A stretch of DNA of 64,000 bases from Entonaema liquescens (GCA_902805475.1 CADCSX010000003.1:868001-932000), one strand, 5' to 3'. Shown: positions 1 to 10,722, counted from the stretch's first letter. Made by a program: numbers and translations. The notes: generated from the letters alone by a model not told the origin.

Positions 1-1109
1 TACCTCGAAAGATTGATGCTATTACGGCAGTGGCAGCATCACCAACCGGGCGTCTATACAGCTACGGCACAATCACCGGAACGGTCTACATAGTTGACTT
101 GCACAAGGAGAAGGTCATCGACGTCCATACACAGAAGGGCCCGATGAGTATTGAGAAAATGAGCTGGAGTAATGATGGACGCTACGTTTGCTTCATTGGT
201 TCTCCTAAACGGATATGCATGAAGTCAATAACTTCGGATGAAAAACCTTCGGATCTAACTACAAAAACTACGATGGAAGCTTCGATAAAGAATATAGCAA
301 AAGGGCCACTTGCACAATTACTCTTTCGACCTGACTCGATGGCTATCTTAGTTTTTACAACTACCGTAGCCATCGCGCTCTCAACCACGACGCTGTCAGT
401 AACTCGATTGGCGGAATTCGATGCAGCTGAATACGAATGGATTACGCACCCGAAAGACCCAGAGCTTGTTGTCGGATTTGGGACAAGGCGAATACAAATT
501 ATGACATGGGATTTGGCTCACGTACAGATTTATACGTTTAATTTAGATGGCCATCAGGATCACAATCTCGTGAACAGAGTACTCGTCACTCAGGATAAGG
601 AATACTTGCTTATCCAAACATCTTCCGAGAAGGATAACTCTAGGGACAAGGGATTACATTATCTGAAGTCATCTGAGTTATCGATACCATCATCACACGC
701 TGCGATGAGCGAACAACAGAACGACCTAGTAGTGATTACCCCAGTCACACTCCCCAGAAGCGTATCATCTGAGATTGCGCTCCCATTCGTATTCTACTCA
801 GAAGATCACCTTACATTTCTCTCCAGAGACTCGTCGGTATACTCTTGGAAACCTGCGCCTATTCTTGGTTACGGAGCAATAACGCTCGCCAATAGTATGG
901 GCACCGGTACTGCGAATGCGCCAGAACGTCCTAGAGGCCACCAGCCTACCAATTCCATCATAAAGCAATCCACGGAGCTTTTCGTGCTACCGGGAGACTG
1001 GATCAATAGAGACAACTTGTCTTTATGCGCTATCTGGAGTGCGGAAAAGGCTTTTCTATGCCCGAGGAATGGGGAGATTGCTATTGTTAAATGTAAAGAG
1101 TTGACTTGA
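1..1109 (+). CDS. C-terminal part of a WD40-type beta-propeller protein (5' end outside window)
   Basis: The reading frame is open from base 3, so the gene starts before the window; the first in-window start-like codon (GTG at 30) is not a real start. The visible ~368 residues read as repeated WD40-like blades, for example SWSNDGRYVCFIG, LLFRPDSMAILVF and DPELVVGFGTRRIQIMTWDL. The end, LCAIWSAEKAFLCPRNGEIAIVK, resembles (from memory) the ends of many fungal NACHT-WD or ankyrin-WD NLR-like proteins, in which the propeller is the ligand-sensing part. No NTPase or death-fold domain is in view, so NLR membership is inference. No intron is evident in this part. It could equally be another large WD40 scaffold protein. 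Confidence 0.6.
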   Translation, partial: PRKIDAITAVAASPTGRLYSYGTITGTVYIVDLHKEKVIDVHTQKGPMSIEKMSWSNDGRYVCFIGSPKRICMKSITSDEKPSDLTTKTTMEASIKNIAKGPLAQLLFRPDSMAILVFTTTVAIALSTTTLSVTRLAEFDAAEYEWITHPKDPELVVGFGTRRIQIMTWDLAHVQIYTFNLDGHQDHNLVNRVLVTQDKEYLLIQTSSEKDNSRDKGLHYLKSSELSIPSSHAAMSEQQNDLVVITPVTLPRSVSSEIALPFVFYSEDHLTFLSRDSSVYSWKPAPILGYGAITLANSMGTGTANAPERPRGHQPTNSIIKQSTELFVLPGDWINRDNLSLCAIWSAEKAFLCPRNGEIAIVKCKELT

Positions 1110-1516
1110 GTTTAACTATTGTCTTAATGGACATAGACGGATACGAATAAAGGGGTAAGGGTTATAGAACCAGAGTCTTATATCCTCACTAACTAACATT
1201 TGAATCGGATACATGTAGTGTAAGACACCTCATATTTTTAGCCAATTAAAGCAAAGAATTCGCACTTGCAGCAGCGATTACCAATAAATGCGTCGCTACT
1301 GCTCCAATTTATCGACCCGCCAACTCGGAACTCCGACTTCTCGGAGCTATGTACAATTACACCCGGCAAACCGACGTAATGAACGAACCAGCACGCACAT
1401 ACATTACAAAAAAAGTGCCAGGCCAACAGTCCTGAACAACTCGGAGTTATTGACATGGCTCTGACCAGACATACTTATTTTCAAGCGGGTTGCGAACCTG
1501 TCTTACCATCGCCACC
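1110..1516. other. Intergenic, WD40 gene to AIM32
   Basis: About 400 bases with no supported gene. It must hold the terminator of the upstream gene and the promoter of AIM32. The bases just before the AIM32 start read GCCACC, an ideal Kozak context. Confidence 0.6.
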
Positions 1517-2679
1517 ATGTCTTTGCGACCGCTAACTAGAGCTACCTGGTGGAGGCGCGCCGCCTCATCTCGAATACGTCAACCCATTTCACTCGTAACG
1601 ATAACGTCGCGACGTCTAAATACCGTTCCGAAATGCCCGGAACCAACATGCGACTGCGCCGATACGCCATCCATGCCATCAGAGCAGGGCATTGATAGGA
1701 CTGCCAATCTAAATGGTCTCATAGCGTCGTACGCGCAACAGGTCTTGATCTGTACCGGCAAGGACGACTGGGCGTCGCGCATAGAAGAGGATAATAGCGG
1801 CGACAACTTGGCTGCCGACCTTAAGGAGCTGATTGGCCGGGGAGGCGTCTATAGTGATGTAAGTTTTGTTATTTTGATCGCTAGAGAACAACTCCCAGAT
1901 GTCCCGAGTATGATGGGATATATCACTGTTGGATTTAGCTAACGCAAGACAATATATAGCCTTTCCACAACATCTCCGTCGTAAACACTTCGTTCCCCTC
2001 CGCTATTTCCAGACGTCCCGAAGTGCAGACCACGTCCGTCTACCTCGTCCCCAGCTTCAAATACATCCCGTTCCTTCCGAGAGTATCGTTTGACTCTGTA
2101 CAAGCTCTAGTCAAGGGCTATCTTCTACCAGAGAAGCTCCACCCAATGAACGAGGGGTTGTCCCCGATACATAAGGACAGGTTGTCACGAAAAGAAGCGT
2201 ACCAGCAATTGCTGTACGGCGTGCGCGACGTCGAGGATATCCTGGTATTGATATGTGGACATGGAGGACGGGATAAGAGATGTGGCATCTACGGGCCCAT
2301 CTTGCAAGAGGAATTTGAGAAACAATTGCCTCGAGAAGGAATAGACGTCCTGCATGGACCAGCCATTGACGAGAGTGTATCAGCACCACCGCTCCCCGGC
2401 AGCACAACGGGGGCGGAAACACCACGCACAGCGAGGGTAGGTCAGATCAGCCACATCGGAGGGCACAAGTTCGCCGGAAACGTGATCATCTACCTACCGC
2501 CGACTCTCAAGAATAATGCTGGTAACCCGCACCCACTGGCCGGCCACGGGATCTGGTACGGCAGGATAGATCCGAAGCATGTAGAGGGGGTCATCAAGGA
2601 GACTATTATGAATGGCAATATCATAATGGACCATTTTAGAGGCGGTATCAACCAGAATAGTGAGCTTCTTAGATTATAG
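1517..2679 (+). CDS. AIM32: AIM32-like mitochondrial thioredoxin-fold ferredoxin-like protein
   Basis: Two exons, 1517-1858 and 1960-2679, joined in phase 0 across an intron with GTAAGT donor, GCTAAC branch point and TAG acceptor; 353 residues. ATG 1517 is chosen over upstream non-ATG starts because of its GCCACC context and because the first ~40 residues are rich in Arg/Ser with few acids, as in a mitochondrial presequence. Family marks: a Cys-rich stretch near residue 45 (PKCPEPTCDCADTPSMP), YAQQVLICTG near 80, CGHGGRDKRCGIYGP near 212, GHKFAGNVIIY near 282, GIWYGR and HFRGG near the end. The yeast homologue is a mitochondrial thioredoxin-like [2Fe-2S] protein linked to redox quality control; that role is taken from the family. 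The joined product covers the whole family and looks intact. Confidence 0.9.
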
Positions 2680-3111
2680 ACTACTGTGATATATTCGGAG
2701 GCGGCAGGATACCTCTTAGATTTGGTAGACTTGGGAACTTGTACTATATCATATGCCGTTAAACCTCAACTCATGAACATAGATAGCCTCTAAATATAAA
2801 GTGTATTTTAAGAGGAACATTACTGAAACAGAACATTAAGCTATTAAATGATACTATTTCAAGTTCCCAATAAACGGGGATCTACATATTAACGTAGATG
2901 ATTACCAGGTGTCACTAGCTCGTTACAACTGGCATAATCCGACGTAGCAGGTAGTACCAGCTGGCACGCCTTAAACAATTTTCTGGCAGTTGGAACTTCT
3001 CACTTACACAAACGCCGCTCACTCAACCATTTTCATGACATTTACAAAATAAACTGTGAGCGTTATATTATAAAACTAGAGTCGAGGATATTTCAATATG
3101 AGCTAGAATAA
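2680..3111. other. Intergenic, AIM32 to CYC2
   Basis: About 430 bases. I see no gene. It is moderately AT-rich, and the CYC2 promoter must lie in the second half. Confidence 0.5.
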
Positions 3112-4614
3112 ATGAGCTCCTCATTAACAATAAGATGCACCGGCCGGATAACACCGCGCCTACTCCCGGGGTCTCAGGCTCTTCTTCGCCTTAGACCTCA
3201 GCAACTAGTCACATTGCACTTAAGGAAAGCTCCTTCTTGTTATCCGCAAGGCCGGCGGTGCCTTTCCAGTCTTCCACCAGGACAAAGCAACAATACCCAG
3301 GCCGTCCCACCAGCAGGCGAACAACCACAGACCCCTCCTCCTCCAAGACAACAGCAGCAGCAACAGCGTCCGACCTGGCGAACATGGGCGCTCTTCAACA
3401 TCGCAGGCGTCTTCAGCCTATTTATCGTGGCCGTCACGCTCAAGAGCATCAACGCGCAAGACGGCGCGAAAGCCGCCGCCCCCATGAACACCTCGTCCTT
3501 CAGCCCCTTCACCATCGTCGCCAGGGACCAGGTCTCGCCCACGGCCTTCGTGCTGCGCGTCCGCGCCGACGCCCAGAACGGCCATCTGCTCCGCCGCCTC
3601 TGGGACTACGGCCTGTGGTCCGTCGAGGTCAAGCAGCCGCAGCTGCAGATCGCGCGGCATTACACGCCTCTGCCGCCTAGGGAAGGGGAAGGGGAGGAAG
3701 ACGGTGAACTGAGGTTCTTGGTTCGCAAGGTCGATGGGGGCGAGATGTCGACGTACTTGTCGAAGCTGGGCGTCGGCGAGAAGGTCTGGCTGCGGGGCCC
3801 GCATTTCGGCTTCGATGTTGCGCGCCGGCTCGGCGATGCCGGTAGACATGTCGTGTTCCTGGCGGGCGGCACGGGGATCGCGCCTGCGCTGCAGGTTGCG
3901 CGGCGGGTGTTGGAGGGCCAGAAGAATTCGGAGGCTAAGACGAACGAACAGGAAGGAGAGGAGAAACCTATCGTCTCCATTCTATGGGCAAACCGGTACG
4001 CTGCCGACGCGCTAGGACGACAACAGCAGCAGCAGCAGTCTCCCCCAGGCTCTGGTGCTAGAAAGGGGTGGTCGGTATCATCTTTGTTCTGGCGCGGCGC
4101 AGCAGAACAGCAGAAGCAGCAGCCACAGACAGAAGCAAACGCAGAATCATCGCTCGCGCACCAGATCCGCGAGCTACAGGAAAAACACCCCGACCACTTC
4201 CACATCTCGTACTTCGTTGACGAGGAGCGGCTTTTCATCGAGGAACAGGATATTCACCTTACCCTAACAGACTCCTCTTCCTCGACCCCTCTGCCTCCCG
4301 CTTCAACTTCGTGTATCTGGCACTCGCCAAGACAGCTGGTGTCTCTTCCAGACGACAACGACGTCGGGCGGCGAGCCTCGCGCTGTACCTGCGTACGGGA
4401 TAATAAATCTTCTACGCAGACTGGGGCAGGCGCGGATCTTATCTGCGTGTCTGGACCAGACGGCTTCGTGGCGGCGTACGCGGGGCCGAAGCGCTGGTTT
4501 GGGGGTACGGAGAGGCAAGGTCCAGTGCGTGGGATACTGGGGCAGATGTTACAAGAGGACGGCACGCTTAAGACAGAAGGGCCGAAGAGGAATTGGCTTG
4601 TTCTTAAGTTATAG
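3112..4614 (+). CDS. CYC2: CYC2-like mitochondrial FAD oxidoreductase
   Basis: Single exon, 500 residues. Layout: basic Ser/Arg-rich presequence (1-55), Pro/Gln-rich linker with a CAG-encoded Gln run near 82, one membrane helix near 93-114 (FNIAGVFSLFIVAVTLKSI), then a ferredoxin-reductase fold. FAD-site motif RHYTPLPP lies near 182, the second loop GGEMSTYLSKLGVGEKV near 208, nucleotide-binding FLAGGTGIAPALQVAR near 248, GPDGFVAAYAGPKRW near 448, and the protein ends WLVLKL. In yeast Cyc2 is an inner-membrane flavoprotein facing the intermembrane space that reduces haem during cytochrome c maturation; this role is taken from the family. A second Gln run (near 303) and Ser-rich tracts are low-complexity insertions in surface loops. 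The gene converges on HUS1. Confidence 0.88.
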   Translation: MSSSLTIRCTGRITPRLLPGSQALLRLRPQQLVTLHLRKAPSCYPQGRRCLSSLPPGQSNNTQAVPPAGEQPQTPPPPRQQQQQQRPTWRTWALFNIAGVFSLFIVAVTLKSINAQDGAKAAAPMNTSSFSPFTIVARDQVSPTAFVLRVRADAQNGHLLRRLWDYGLWSVEVKQPQLQIARHYTPLPPREGEGEEDGELRFLVRKVDGGEMSTYLSKLGVGEKVWLRGPHFGFDVARRLGDAGRHVVFLAGGTGIAPALQVARRVLEGQKNSEAKTNEQEGEEKPIVSILWANRYAADALGRQQQQQQSPPGSGARKGWSVSSLFWRGAAEQQKQQPQTEANAESSLAHQIRELQEKHPDHFHISYFVDEERLFIEEQDIHLTLTDSSSSTPLPPASTSCIWHSPRQLVSLPDDNDVGRRASRCTCVRDNKSSTQTGAGADLICVSGPDGFVAAYAGPKRWFGGTERQGPVRGILGQMLQEDGTLKTEGPKRNWLVLKL

Positions 4615-5176
4615 GTAAATCGTGTCGTTGAAAGGGGAGTTAAATGTCGTGAGCCAGGCGTGGATACAGATAAAAGGATGATGTATAGTGTTTTGCCTGC
4701 CTAGTGTGTAATATATAGGGATATATGATGAGCTTCCGTATAGATGGTGCTTATAGAAGATACATAGATCTATGGACGGATTATACGATAATAAGTATAG
4801 ATTCTTAATAAGAATTTCCACACTACTTTGACACAAGCCGCCTAGAATGTCTTAAAGAGATGTGAAACGGTGAACCTCTCAAAGCACCCCTATACCTCTG
4901 TATATACGGAAATAACTTCGGACTTACGTAAACACTTGGATTCCTGCGATTTCTCGGTTGCTGTAGTATACTCGTTGTTAATAATCTTGACTTGCGTCCT
5001 TTTCTACATAGTCTATCCAGCAACTATAACCCTATAGGCCATAACACCTAGCTATACTAATAAAGTCATTGCAATTCATCTACAACTTCATCTCTAAGCT
5101 TCAAACGCCTAGCCTCACTCTGAAAAAAAGCCGGTTGTAGGATAGCCTCAAACTCCTATTGCGCCGCATACCATAC
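4615..5176. other. Shared 3' region of the convergent CYC2/HUS1 pair
   Basis: About 560 bases between two genes that point at each other. It is AT-rich and holds both 3' ends. No gene or clear terminator element is visible. Confidence 0.5.
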
Positions 5177-6447
5177 TCACGCACTATACGAAGACACATA
5201 ATACTGCACAACACATTAGCACACAACAACCCCCCTCTCGAGCAAAAACGCTCGATAGTAGCAGTAGCAAAACTCACCGTAACAACAGAGTCCTCCGCCC
5301 CCGACTCATCATACTGCGGCACATACACATACATGATCAGCGCATGGTCATCCGCAAAACACGCAATGACCCGTCCCTCCAGGCGTCCCACGCTGAGCAC
5401 CTTACTCCAGTCCTTGCCATCGACCCGCACCGTCGCCCACTTGTCCGGCCCTGCCTCGCGGAACCGTGTGCTGGGATGGTCCTCGAGCGCGCACGGCAGC
5501 TGCGCGGGGTCCAGCTCCGGGTTCTCGAGGCCAGCCCACCGGCTCTCGACGTCAAGCGTGTCGGTGTCGAGCCGCAGGCGCAGGCCGCCGTGCATGTTAG
5601 CGCTGAGCTCGAGTTTCGGCGAGTAGGAACTAGCTGCTGCGGAGGAGGAGGCGCGAGAGGCTAGGGCGAGCTTGGTGAAGCGGTCCGAGATCGCTTTGAG
5701 CTGCAGCAGAGGAGGCAGCTGGATGTGCACGTCGGGCTCCCGGACTTTGGGCTGCATGATGGTTTCGACCGTGTCCGGGTGCAGCACGCGCACGGGGATG
5801 TCCTGCGTGACGATCTTCTCGCGTTCGCGGCGGAGGCTCGTTTCGAGGCGCTCGTGTGCGAAAACGCCGTCATCGTCATCGTCATCGTAGTGGGCTAGGT
5901 TCCCGGCGCCGGGATTCGCGCCTATACCGCCGATACGAGCTGCTCCCTGAGGCTCCTTGACTGTGGTGGTAATGGTCATGGATAGCACGGGGATGCCGTC
6001 TTTCTTCGTTAGGCGGATGTTTGCCGCGGACCCGTTGAGAGCAGACTTCAAGGAGCGCTGGAGAGGCCCTAGGGGTAGTTCGAGATTAATGGTGTTGTTC
6101 GGTTCGGCAGATTGAAGGGCATAGTTCTCGAAGATGAAGTCCATAGAAAAGGACCTAGATAACATACGATCGTTAGAATAACAAACCAATCCACCGAAAT
6201 CGCCGAAAAAAAAAATCTACGAACGCCCAGACTTGTGATCCGGTATCCGGAATCACGGTGAAGCGGACGGTATCATCGTCAAGACGCAACCAAGCAATCT
6301 TTTCGAGGGATGAAAGAGCGGCCACCAATTCTAGTCAAGGTAAGTATTAGAAAATATGCATATATATATATATAATTTTCGAAGATCTCCTAAAGCTAGC
6401 TCACTTAAAAACGTGCGCGTGTTCTTGAGATCCGATCTGAACCTCAT
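5177..6447 (-). CDS. HUS1: HUS1 subunit of the 9-1-1 DNA-damage checkpoint clamp
   Basis: Four exons on the minus strand: 6405-6447, 6225-6330, 5278-6154 and 5177-5203. Phases agree throughout and give 350 residues. The start reads MRFRSDLKNTRTFLKLVAAL and the end TYYVSSYSA; both are family-typical termini that appear only after splicing out introns with GTGAGC, GTTCGT (weak) and GTGAGT donors and CTAAC/CTAAT branch points. Internal marks: AWLRLDDDTVRFTVI, NNTINLELPLGPLQRSLKSAL, QDIPVRVL and DVHIQLPP. Hus1 forms a PCNA-like ring with Rad9 and Rad1 that loads at damaged DNA and activates ATR/Mec1 signalling. An Asp run from (GAT)n codons near residue 155 is a fungal-type loop insertion. The second intron has the least certain donor. 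Confidence 0.92.
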
Positions 6448-6671
6448 ATTGGTGGTATCCGCACAAGACAACGCACCATGACCTCGGTATGACTTTAGGT
6501 GAGGAACCTGTCACGTAAGACGCGACAAACAACCGCGCAAACAAAAAGAAAGAGAAAAAGTTGATGACGGGTAAGAAAATGGGTATCGACGGCTCGCGCT
6601 CCGAACGCAAGTAAGAGCCAAACAAAATGATACAGTAACAATTCATCAATTAGCTTAATCGATAAAGCATG
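6448..6671. other. HUS1 promoter region
   Basis: About 220 bases between the HUS1 start and the inverted-repeat transposon relic. The element therefore sits directly upstream of HUS1. No clear TATA or other motif could be assigned. Confidence 0.45.
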
Positions 6672-6706
6672 TAGCTACAATCTGTGGACAAAAAAACCGC
6701 ACACTT
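6672..6706 (+). repeat. Left terminal inverted repeat
   Basis: TAGCTACAAT + 4 variable bases + GGACAAAAAAACCG + 1 variable base + ACACTT. It pairs with 7408-7442. Confidence 0.8.
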
Positions 6707-7407
6707 CATTATTACATATTTATATTTCAAACCTTTATAACTTTACAACTAAAATAGATAAAAAAAATTTATTTTTTATTACTAATTATTTAATGGAATT
6801 TTAATATAAATATAAATTTAAAATAATTTATTTCTATTATATTATATGTTAAATAATAAATATAAAATATTAATGTTTTTATATAAATATAATTTTATTT
6901 TACGTTTTAATTATTAAGTTATAATGAAAAATAAAAATATTAATAATTAATTTAGGTATTTATTTAATTAAAATTGAAGATTTTATATTTTTATTAATTA
7001 AATTGGTTATGTTAAAGATTTTTAAAAACGTTGACTTTTGTTAAAAATCGTGACTTTTTCCATATATTCCACAAAATTTACGTTTTTCAAAAACTCATTA
7101 CTATATGGAATTAAATCATAAAAATATATAATTAATATATTTTAATAGTTAAAAGATTAAAGTTATATAAATTAAATAGAAACGAATTTAAACTAATTTT
7201 TTATATTTTTAAAATAATTTTTAAAATATTCGATAATGTATTATATTAAGTTCGATTTTTTACATTTTCAATTTTAATTTTTAAAATGAATAAAAACTAT
7301 ATATAAATAAAGCTTCGAAATTAAACTATATATTATATATAAAGTTTATTTATATCTGTAAAGATAAAAGCGTGGTATTTAAATTAATTTAATTATATAA
7401 AAATTAA

Positions 7408-7442
7408 AGTGTTCGGTTTTTTTGTCCTCTTATTGTAGCTAA
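7408..7442 (-). repeat. Right terminal inverted repeat
   Basis: Reverse complement of the left repeat with four mismatches in 35. Ordinary-GC sequence resumes immediately outside it. Confidence 0.8.
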
Positions 7443-8106
7443 TCCTAGCTGATCCTAGTGATGTTTATAGTGCGGGGTAAGCGGTATACTAGCTACCCCC
7501 TGCTGCCCCCATTCAGCTCCCGTCCAGGGACCAAAGGACCAAAGAAAGTGGAAAATCGAGCCCCTCCCGAGCTCCCACCCCCACCCTACGCCGGTTATCG
7601 TTAACAAAAACAATGAAAGTGGAAAAAGTACCCCGCCATCAGGTTCGGTTGTAGGCACCTATGCAAGAGCGTGTATAGCGTGTATAGCGTGTATAGCAGA
7701 GAAAATGGCAAGAATGGGTTAGACAACCAACTCAACTGGAAGTAAACATCGCATAGATATCCACCCGTTCATCTTCCCAGCAAATATTCCTATAGCCTAA
7801 CCGAATCCATAATGCAATCGCGAGATCAAATACCAGCCGAGCGTAATTTCATGTAGACCTAGCCTAAGAACTCCTGAGCTTCTTTATGATCCCATACACT
7901 CCAGCTATGTGATAGATCGTCGGCTATAATTATAGCTTCTATCATCAGGTGGATAGACTGATCTACTTCCTGATCCGTCCGAGCTTCATAAGACTGCAAA
8001 AGAAATCCCTCCTTCCGTCCATCCATCTAGCCTGTACTCTATCCTATCCATACCATCTAGCCCGTAAAATCATACCTTTAATGTCGCCGACATCAAATGT
8101 AATTCC
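7443..8106. other. Intergenic, transposon relic to RING gene
   Basis: About 660 bases of ordinary GC with no supported gene. It holds a 9-bp tandem repeat (7668-7697) and a motif of the form GAAAGTGGAAAA followed by a CCCC run, seen twice (near 7545 and 7614). The 3' end of the RING gene lies at its right edge. Confidence 0.5.
7668..7697 (+). repeat. 9-bp tandem repeat, ~3.3 copies
   Basis: The unit AGCGTGTAT repeats three times and ends with AGC. It is a short perfect minisatellite with no obvious function. Confidence 0.85.
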
Positions 8107-8928
8107 TTATATGCTGAGGCGTCTGCTATACCCCGGAGGAGGTGTCGAGTGTCGAGGCATCCGTCGTGATGAGACGTGAGGCGAAACGCAGAAGACACTA
8201 CGTGGGTGTCTCTCCTCGTTTGGTTCAACGCCTACGTGAATGACGGTCGCGCGGACGGTGTTCGTGGACCTTTTTAGTCCGGGGATGATGGACTTGATAG
8301 CGGCTGCAGACCGGCTGCCAGTGCTCAAGGCCGACTCTCCCGTGTCTTGTCGGCCCCGTTCCCGAATCCTGCTGCGAAGCCGCTCCTCAAACTCAGCATT
8401 CTCAGCGCAGGTTCTGCATTCGCCAACCACCTGGGCTCGGCGACGAGGCTGGGGCGGGGGACGAAGTGGGTGGCCAGGTCGACGAGTAAGGCGACGGCGG
8501 ACCTGGTGGCGTCGCGGAGGTGATGGTGGGGTTCGGGGCGACTGCCAATCTAGGTGAAGAGACGGGAAGGATGGAGGGCTTATTAGGTGTCCACAAGGGT
8601 GCTTGGCCGTACTTCGGCAGATGGGACAGCTTGGATTGATATTGGGATCGCGGTTGACAGATTCTTGTAGCCAAGTCTGGATACAGTGTGTACCGAATTT
8701 ATGACCGCAATGCAGTTTGGTCCATGATTCGACGATGCCTTCGGGGTTAGCGATACCGACAGGATCGTGACATATAGGACATTCTTCAGGCGGTTCGGGT
8801 AAAGACTGCTTCTTATTCTTAGGAGAACTTTCCTCTTGTGCGTCCGAATCTATCGGGTCGCTCTTGTTGCCCTTTTTCGGCAACAGCTTCTTTAGGAGCT
8901 TTAGGCTGACCTTGGGTATTATCTTCAT
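8107..8928 (-). CDS. RING-type zinc-finger protein (putative E3 ubiquitin ligase)
   Basis: Single exon, 273 residues, ATG at 8928. The basic N-terminus (many Lys in 1-40) precedes a RING: C50-x2-C53, C74-x-H76, H81/C82 and C101-x2-C104 followed by R. The context LHCGHKFGTHCIQTWL is typical of RING folds, but the ligand position after HxF is Gly (79), a variant I recall in many fungal RING proteins. Behind it are a Pro/Arg-rich region and an ECRTCAENAEFEERLRSRI segment with a possible second Cys pair. A role in ubiquitin transfer is inferred from the domain; no substrate can be guessed. The Arg/Pro-rich middle (near 125-165) is compositionally odd and could hide a pair of compensating frame errors. 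Confidence 0.7.
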   Translation of the reverse strand: MKIIPKVSLKLLKKLLPKKGNKSDPIDSDAQEESSPKNKKQSLPEPPEECPICHDPVGIANPEGIVESWTKLHCGHKFGTHCIQTWLQESVNRDPNINPSCPICRSTAKHPCGHLISPPSFPSLHLDWQSPRTPPSPPRRHQVRRRLTRRPGHPLRPPPQPRRRAQVVGECRTCAENAEFEERLRSRIRERGRQDTGESALSTGSRSAAAIKSIIPGLKRSTNTVRATVIHVGVEPNEERHPRSVFCVSPHVSSRRMPRHSTPPPGYSRRLSI

Positions 8929-10574
8929 GGTTGGTCGCTAATTGGGGGTTCGGATGACGCGAGATGAGAAAGAGAAGAGTTGTGTATTTGAAGAATACCT
9001 AAGAGAGAAGCAAAGTCGGAATTGATGGCAAGGCTTACAGCCTGCCTACTAGATGAAATGCTAGGTTGTAAAAGGTATACAAGCGTGAAAGTATTTGGCG
9101 TGGATACGCGATAATATCAAGGGAAATGCAAGCGAGCTGTAACCATAGTATACCGTCCGAGACCGTACACACAGTTAACTCAGGTAAGCTATTAGCTTGT
9201 TTCGGCTTTTGGCTGGGGAATCCGGTCCAATCAATGGACAGTGTAAGCAAGACGCTTTTGCTTTTCGAGACAGACCCAACTGTGCTTTGCGCTTTGTTTG
9301 CTTGTTTGGCGGGCCTCTCGTAACTTGCCGTTATGCAACCTGGGTTGACCTTGACGCGACGGGAATCTTTCGGTCTAACGAACGGTGGAACAGGTCACTA
9401 TTACGGAAGTACCATGTGTGTGCTGTGTGCGAGAATTACCTAGGTACCTAGGTAATTATGAGTTTTTGAAGAAATGTTGAGGAGGGAATCTCTAGCATGC
9501 CCATATCATGCCCTAATGATGTGATCAAAATGATTCAAAAATACGGTCGCGACCAAAACGTTATTGGTTGCTGGGCATTTGTTTTTATGTTGCTTGAAGT
9601 GCGTCCGACTGCAGCTTCATTTGTATGTAAACCAAACCAAGCAGGTCAAGGCAGAGAGTGTGGACCTGTTGGGCTCGGGTAAGGGCCAATGTTAAATTTG
9701 AAAGAGGATATTGTGAGGTCCAATGGCCTTTCTCGTCTGGATTTAGGTATATATGTCTGTCTGTCTTTGGTTCTAAATCTAGGGTTTTCCGCGTATTAGA
9801 TCTATGGAAGCAAGTATAAAAGAATAGGTAATAAAATTGACGGGATAACTTACAATACCTACTTGGTATATCCCAGGTATAACCAAGTATAAACCAGGTA
9901 TAATTGTCGATGACTTACAGGTTAATTAGGTAACTATGTGGTAGATAGTCAAGGTCAGCTCCTCCTCCTTCATGGCATCATGTGCGCTCAATTATATCGT
10001 AGTATAGGACCCCAAAACGCAGATAAGCGTCTCATGTGCATATTATTTACCGTTTAGAGCTGTCCGAATTCGTGATGGTTGCCGGTATGCGAGATAAGAC
10101 TGGAATGTGATGCTGGCCACGTGCAAGTCGGGCGCAATTGGATTTATTACATGTAGTCTTAGTCCATACATAACTGCATACCTTATAAGGTAACTACCTA
10201 ACTATCCAATACATACACGTATGTATGATATGTACATTAGGTACGTACATCTTGCATGCCATGCCATGCCTGCCTCCATAAACGTTATGTAGATGCAAGC
10301 GCGGGTAGAAAATTGTCTAGGCAAGTGCATCACTAGTAAGCTTCAAGTTGGTCATTCCGCATGCGGCTTCGAAGGTCCCTTCACTCGAAATGAAAGTTGG
10401 CAATTGCTTCTCCCGCGCTAACCTCCGTAATACTCAACCAAGGTTTCGTGGATTTCGTGTATTAGATGACTAATCTTTAAGACACGGAAACTCTTGCGTC
10501 TACTCGGAAGCTTATTGAACTTAACATCAGATATCTAAAACCTCTTTTGTTCATCCTTTTTTATGACACACCAA
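8929..10574. other. Gene-poor region left of the hairpin cluster
   Basis: About 1.6 kb. Short open frames here lack ATG starts, codon bias or recognisable motifs. It contains many GGTACCTA/TAGGTA-type words, an inverted repeat at 9861-9888 (ACTTGGT...ACCAAGT) and a CATGC(CATGC)n run near 10255. I see no gene. Confidence 0.5.
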
Positions 10575-10606
10575 CCTTCCAGATCATATTTATATGATCT
10601 GAAAGG
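10575..10606 (+). repeat. Inverted repeat A, 14-bp stem
   Basis: CCTTCCAGATCATA pairs with TATGATCTGAAAGG around a TTTA loop, with a single mismatch. Confidence 0.85.
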
Positions 10607-10678
10607 TGATTTTGAATATCTGTCGATTATTGGGGGGATACTATGAGATCACTTCCCTAAACACTACCTAGAGAGTGT

Positions 10679-10722
10679 ATACCAGCCAGGTTGATACGGG
10701 GATCAACCGTGTAGGCTGGTAT
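10679..10722 (+). repeat. Inverted repeat B, 9 bp + 7 bp stem
   Basis: Outer stem ATACCAGCC/GGCTGGTAT and inner stem GGTTGAT/ATCAACC, with a small asymmetric internal loop and a 6-base terminal loop. Confidence 0.85.

Larger units (their letters stand above)
6672..7442. mobile_element. AT-rich DNA-transposon relic or MITE with ~35-bp terminal inverted repeats
   Basis: The left end (6672-6706) and the reverse complement of the right end (7408-7442) match at 31 of 35 bases. Both start TAGCTACAAT, then share GGACAAAAAAACCG and ACACTT. The outermost TA on each side is consistent with a duplicated TA target, as made by Tc1/mariner-type elements. The ~770-bp body is very AT-rich with no open frame of note, so it is either a non-autonomous element or one decayed by RIP. 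Autonomous fungal mariner/Fot1-type elements are around 1.5-2 kb, so this one is internally deleted or MITE-like. The family assignment rests only on the ends and the TA. Confidence 0.75.

Noticed and set aside
3418..4238. Long antisense frames within CYC2
   Set aside because: GC-rich codon shadows of a well-conserved sense protein.
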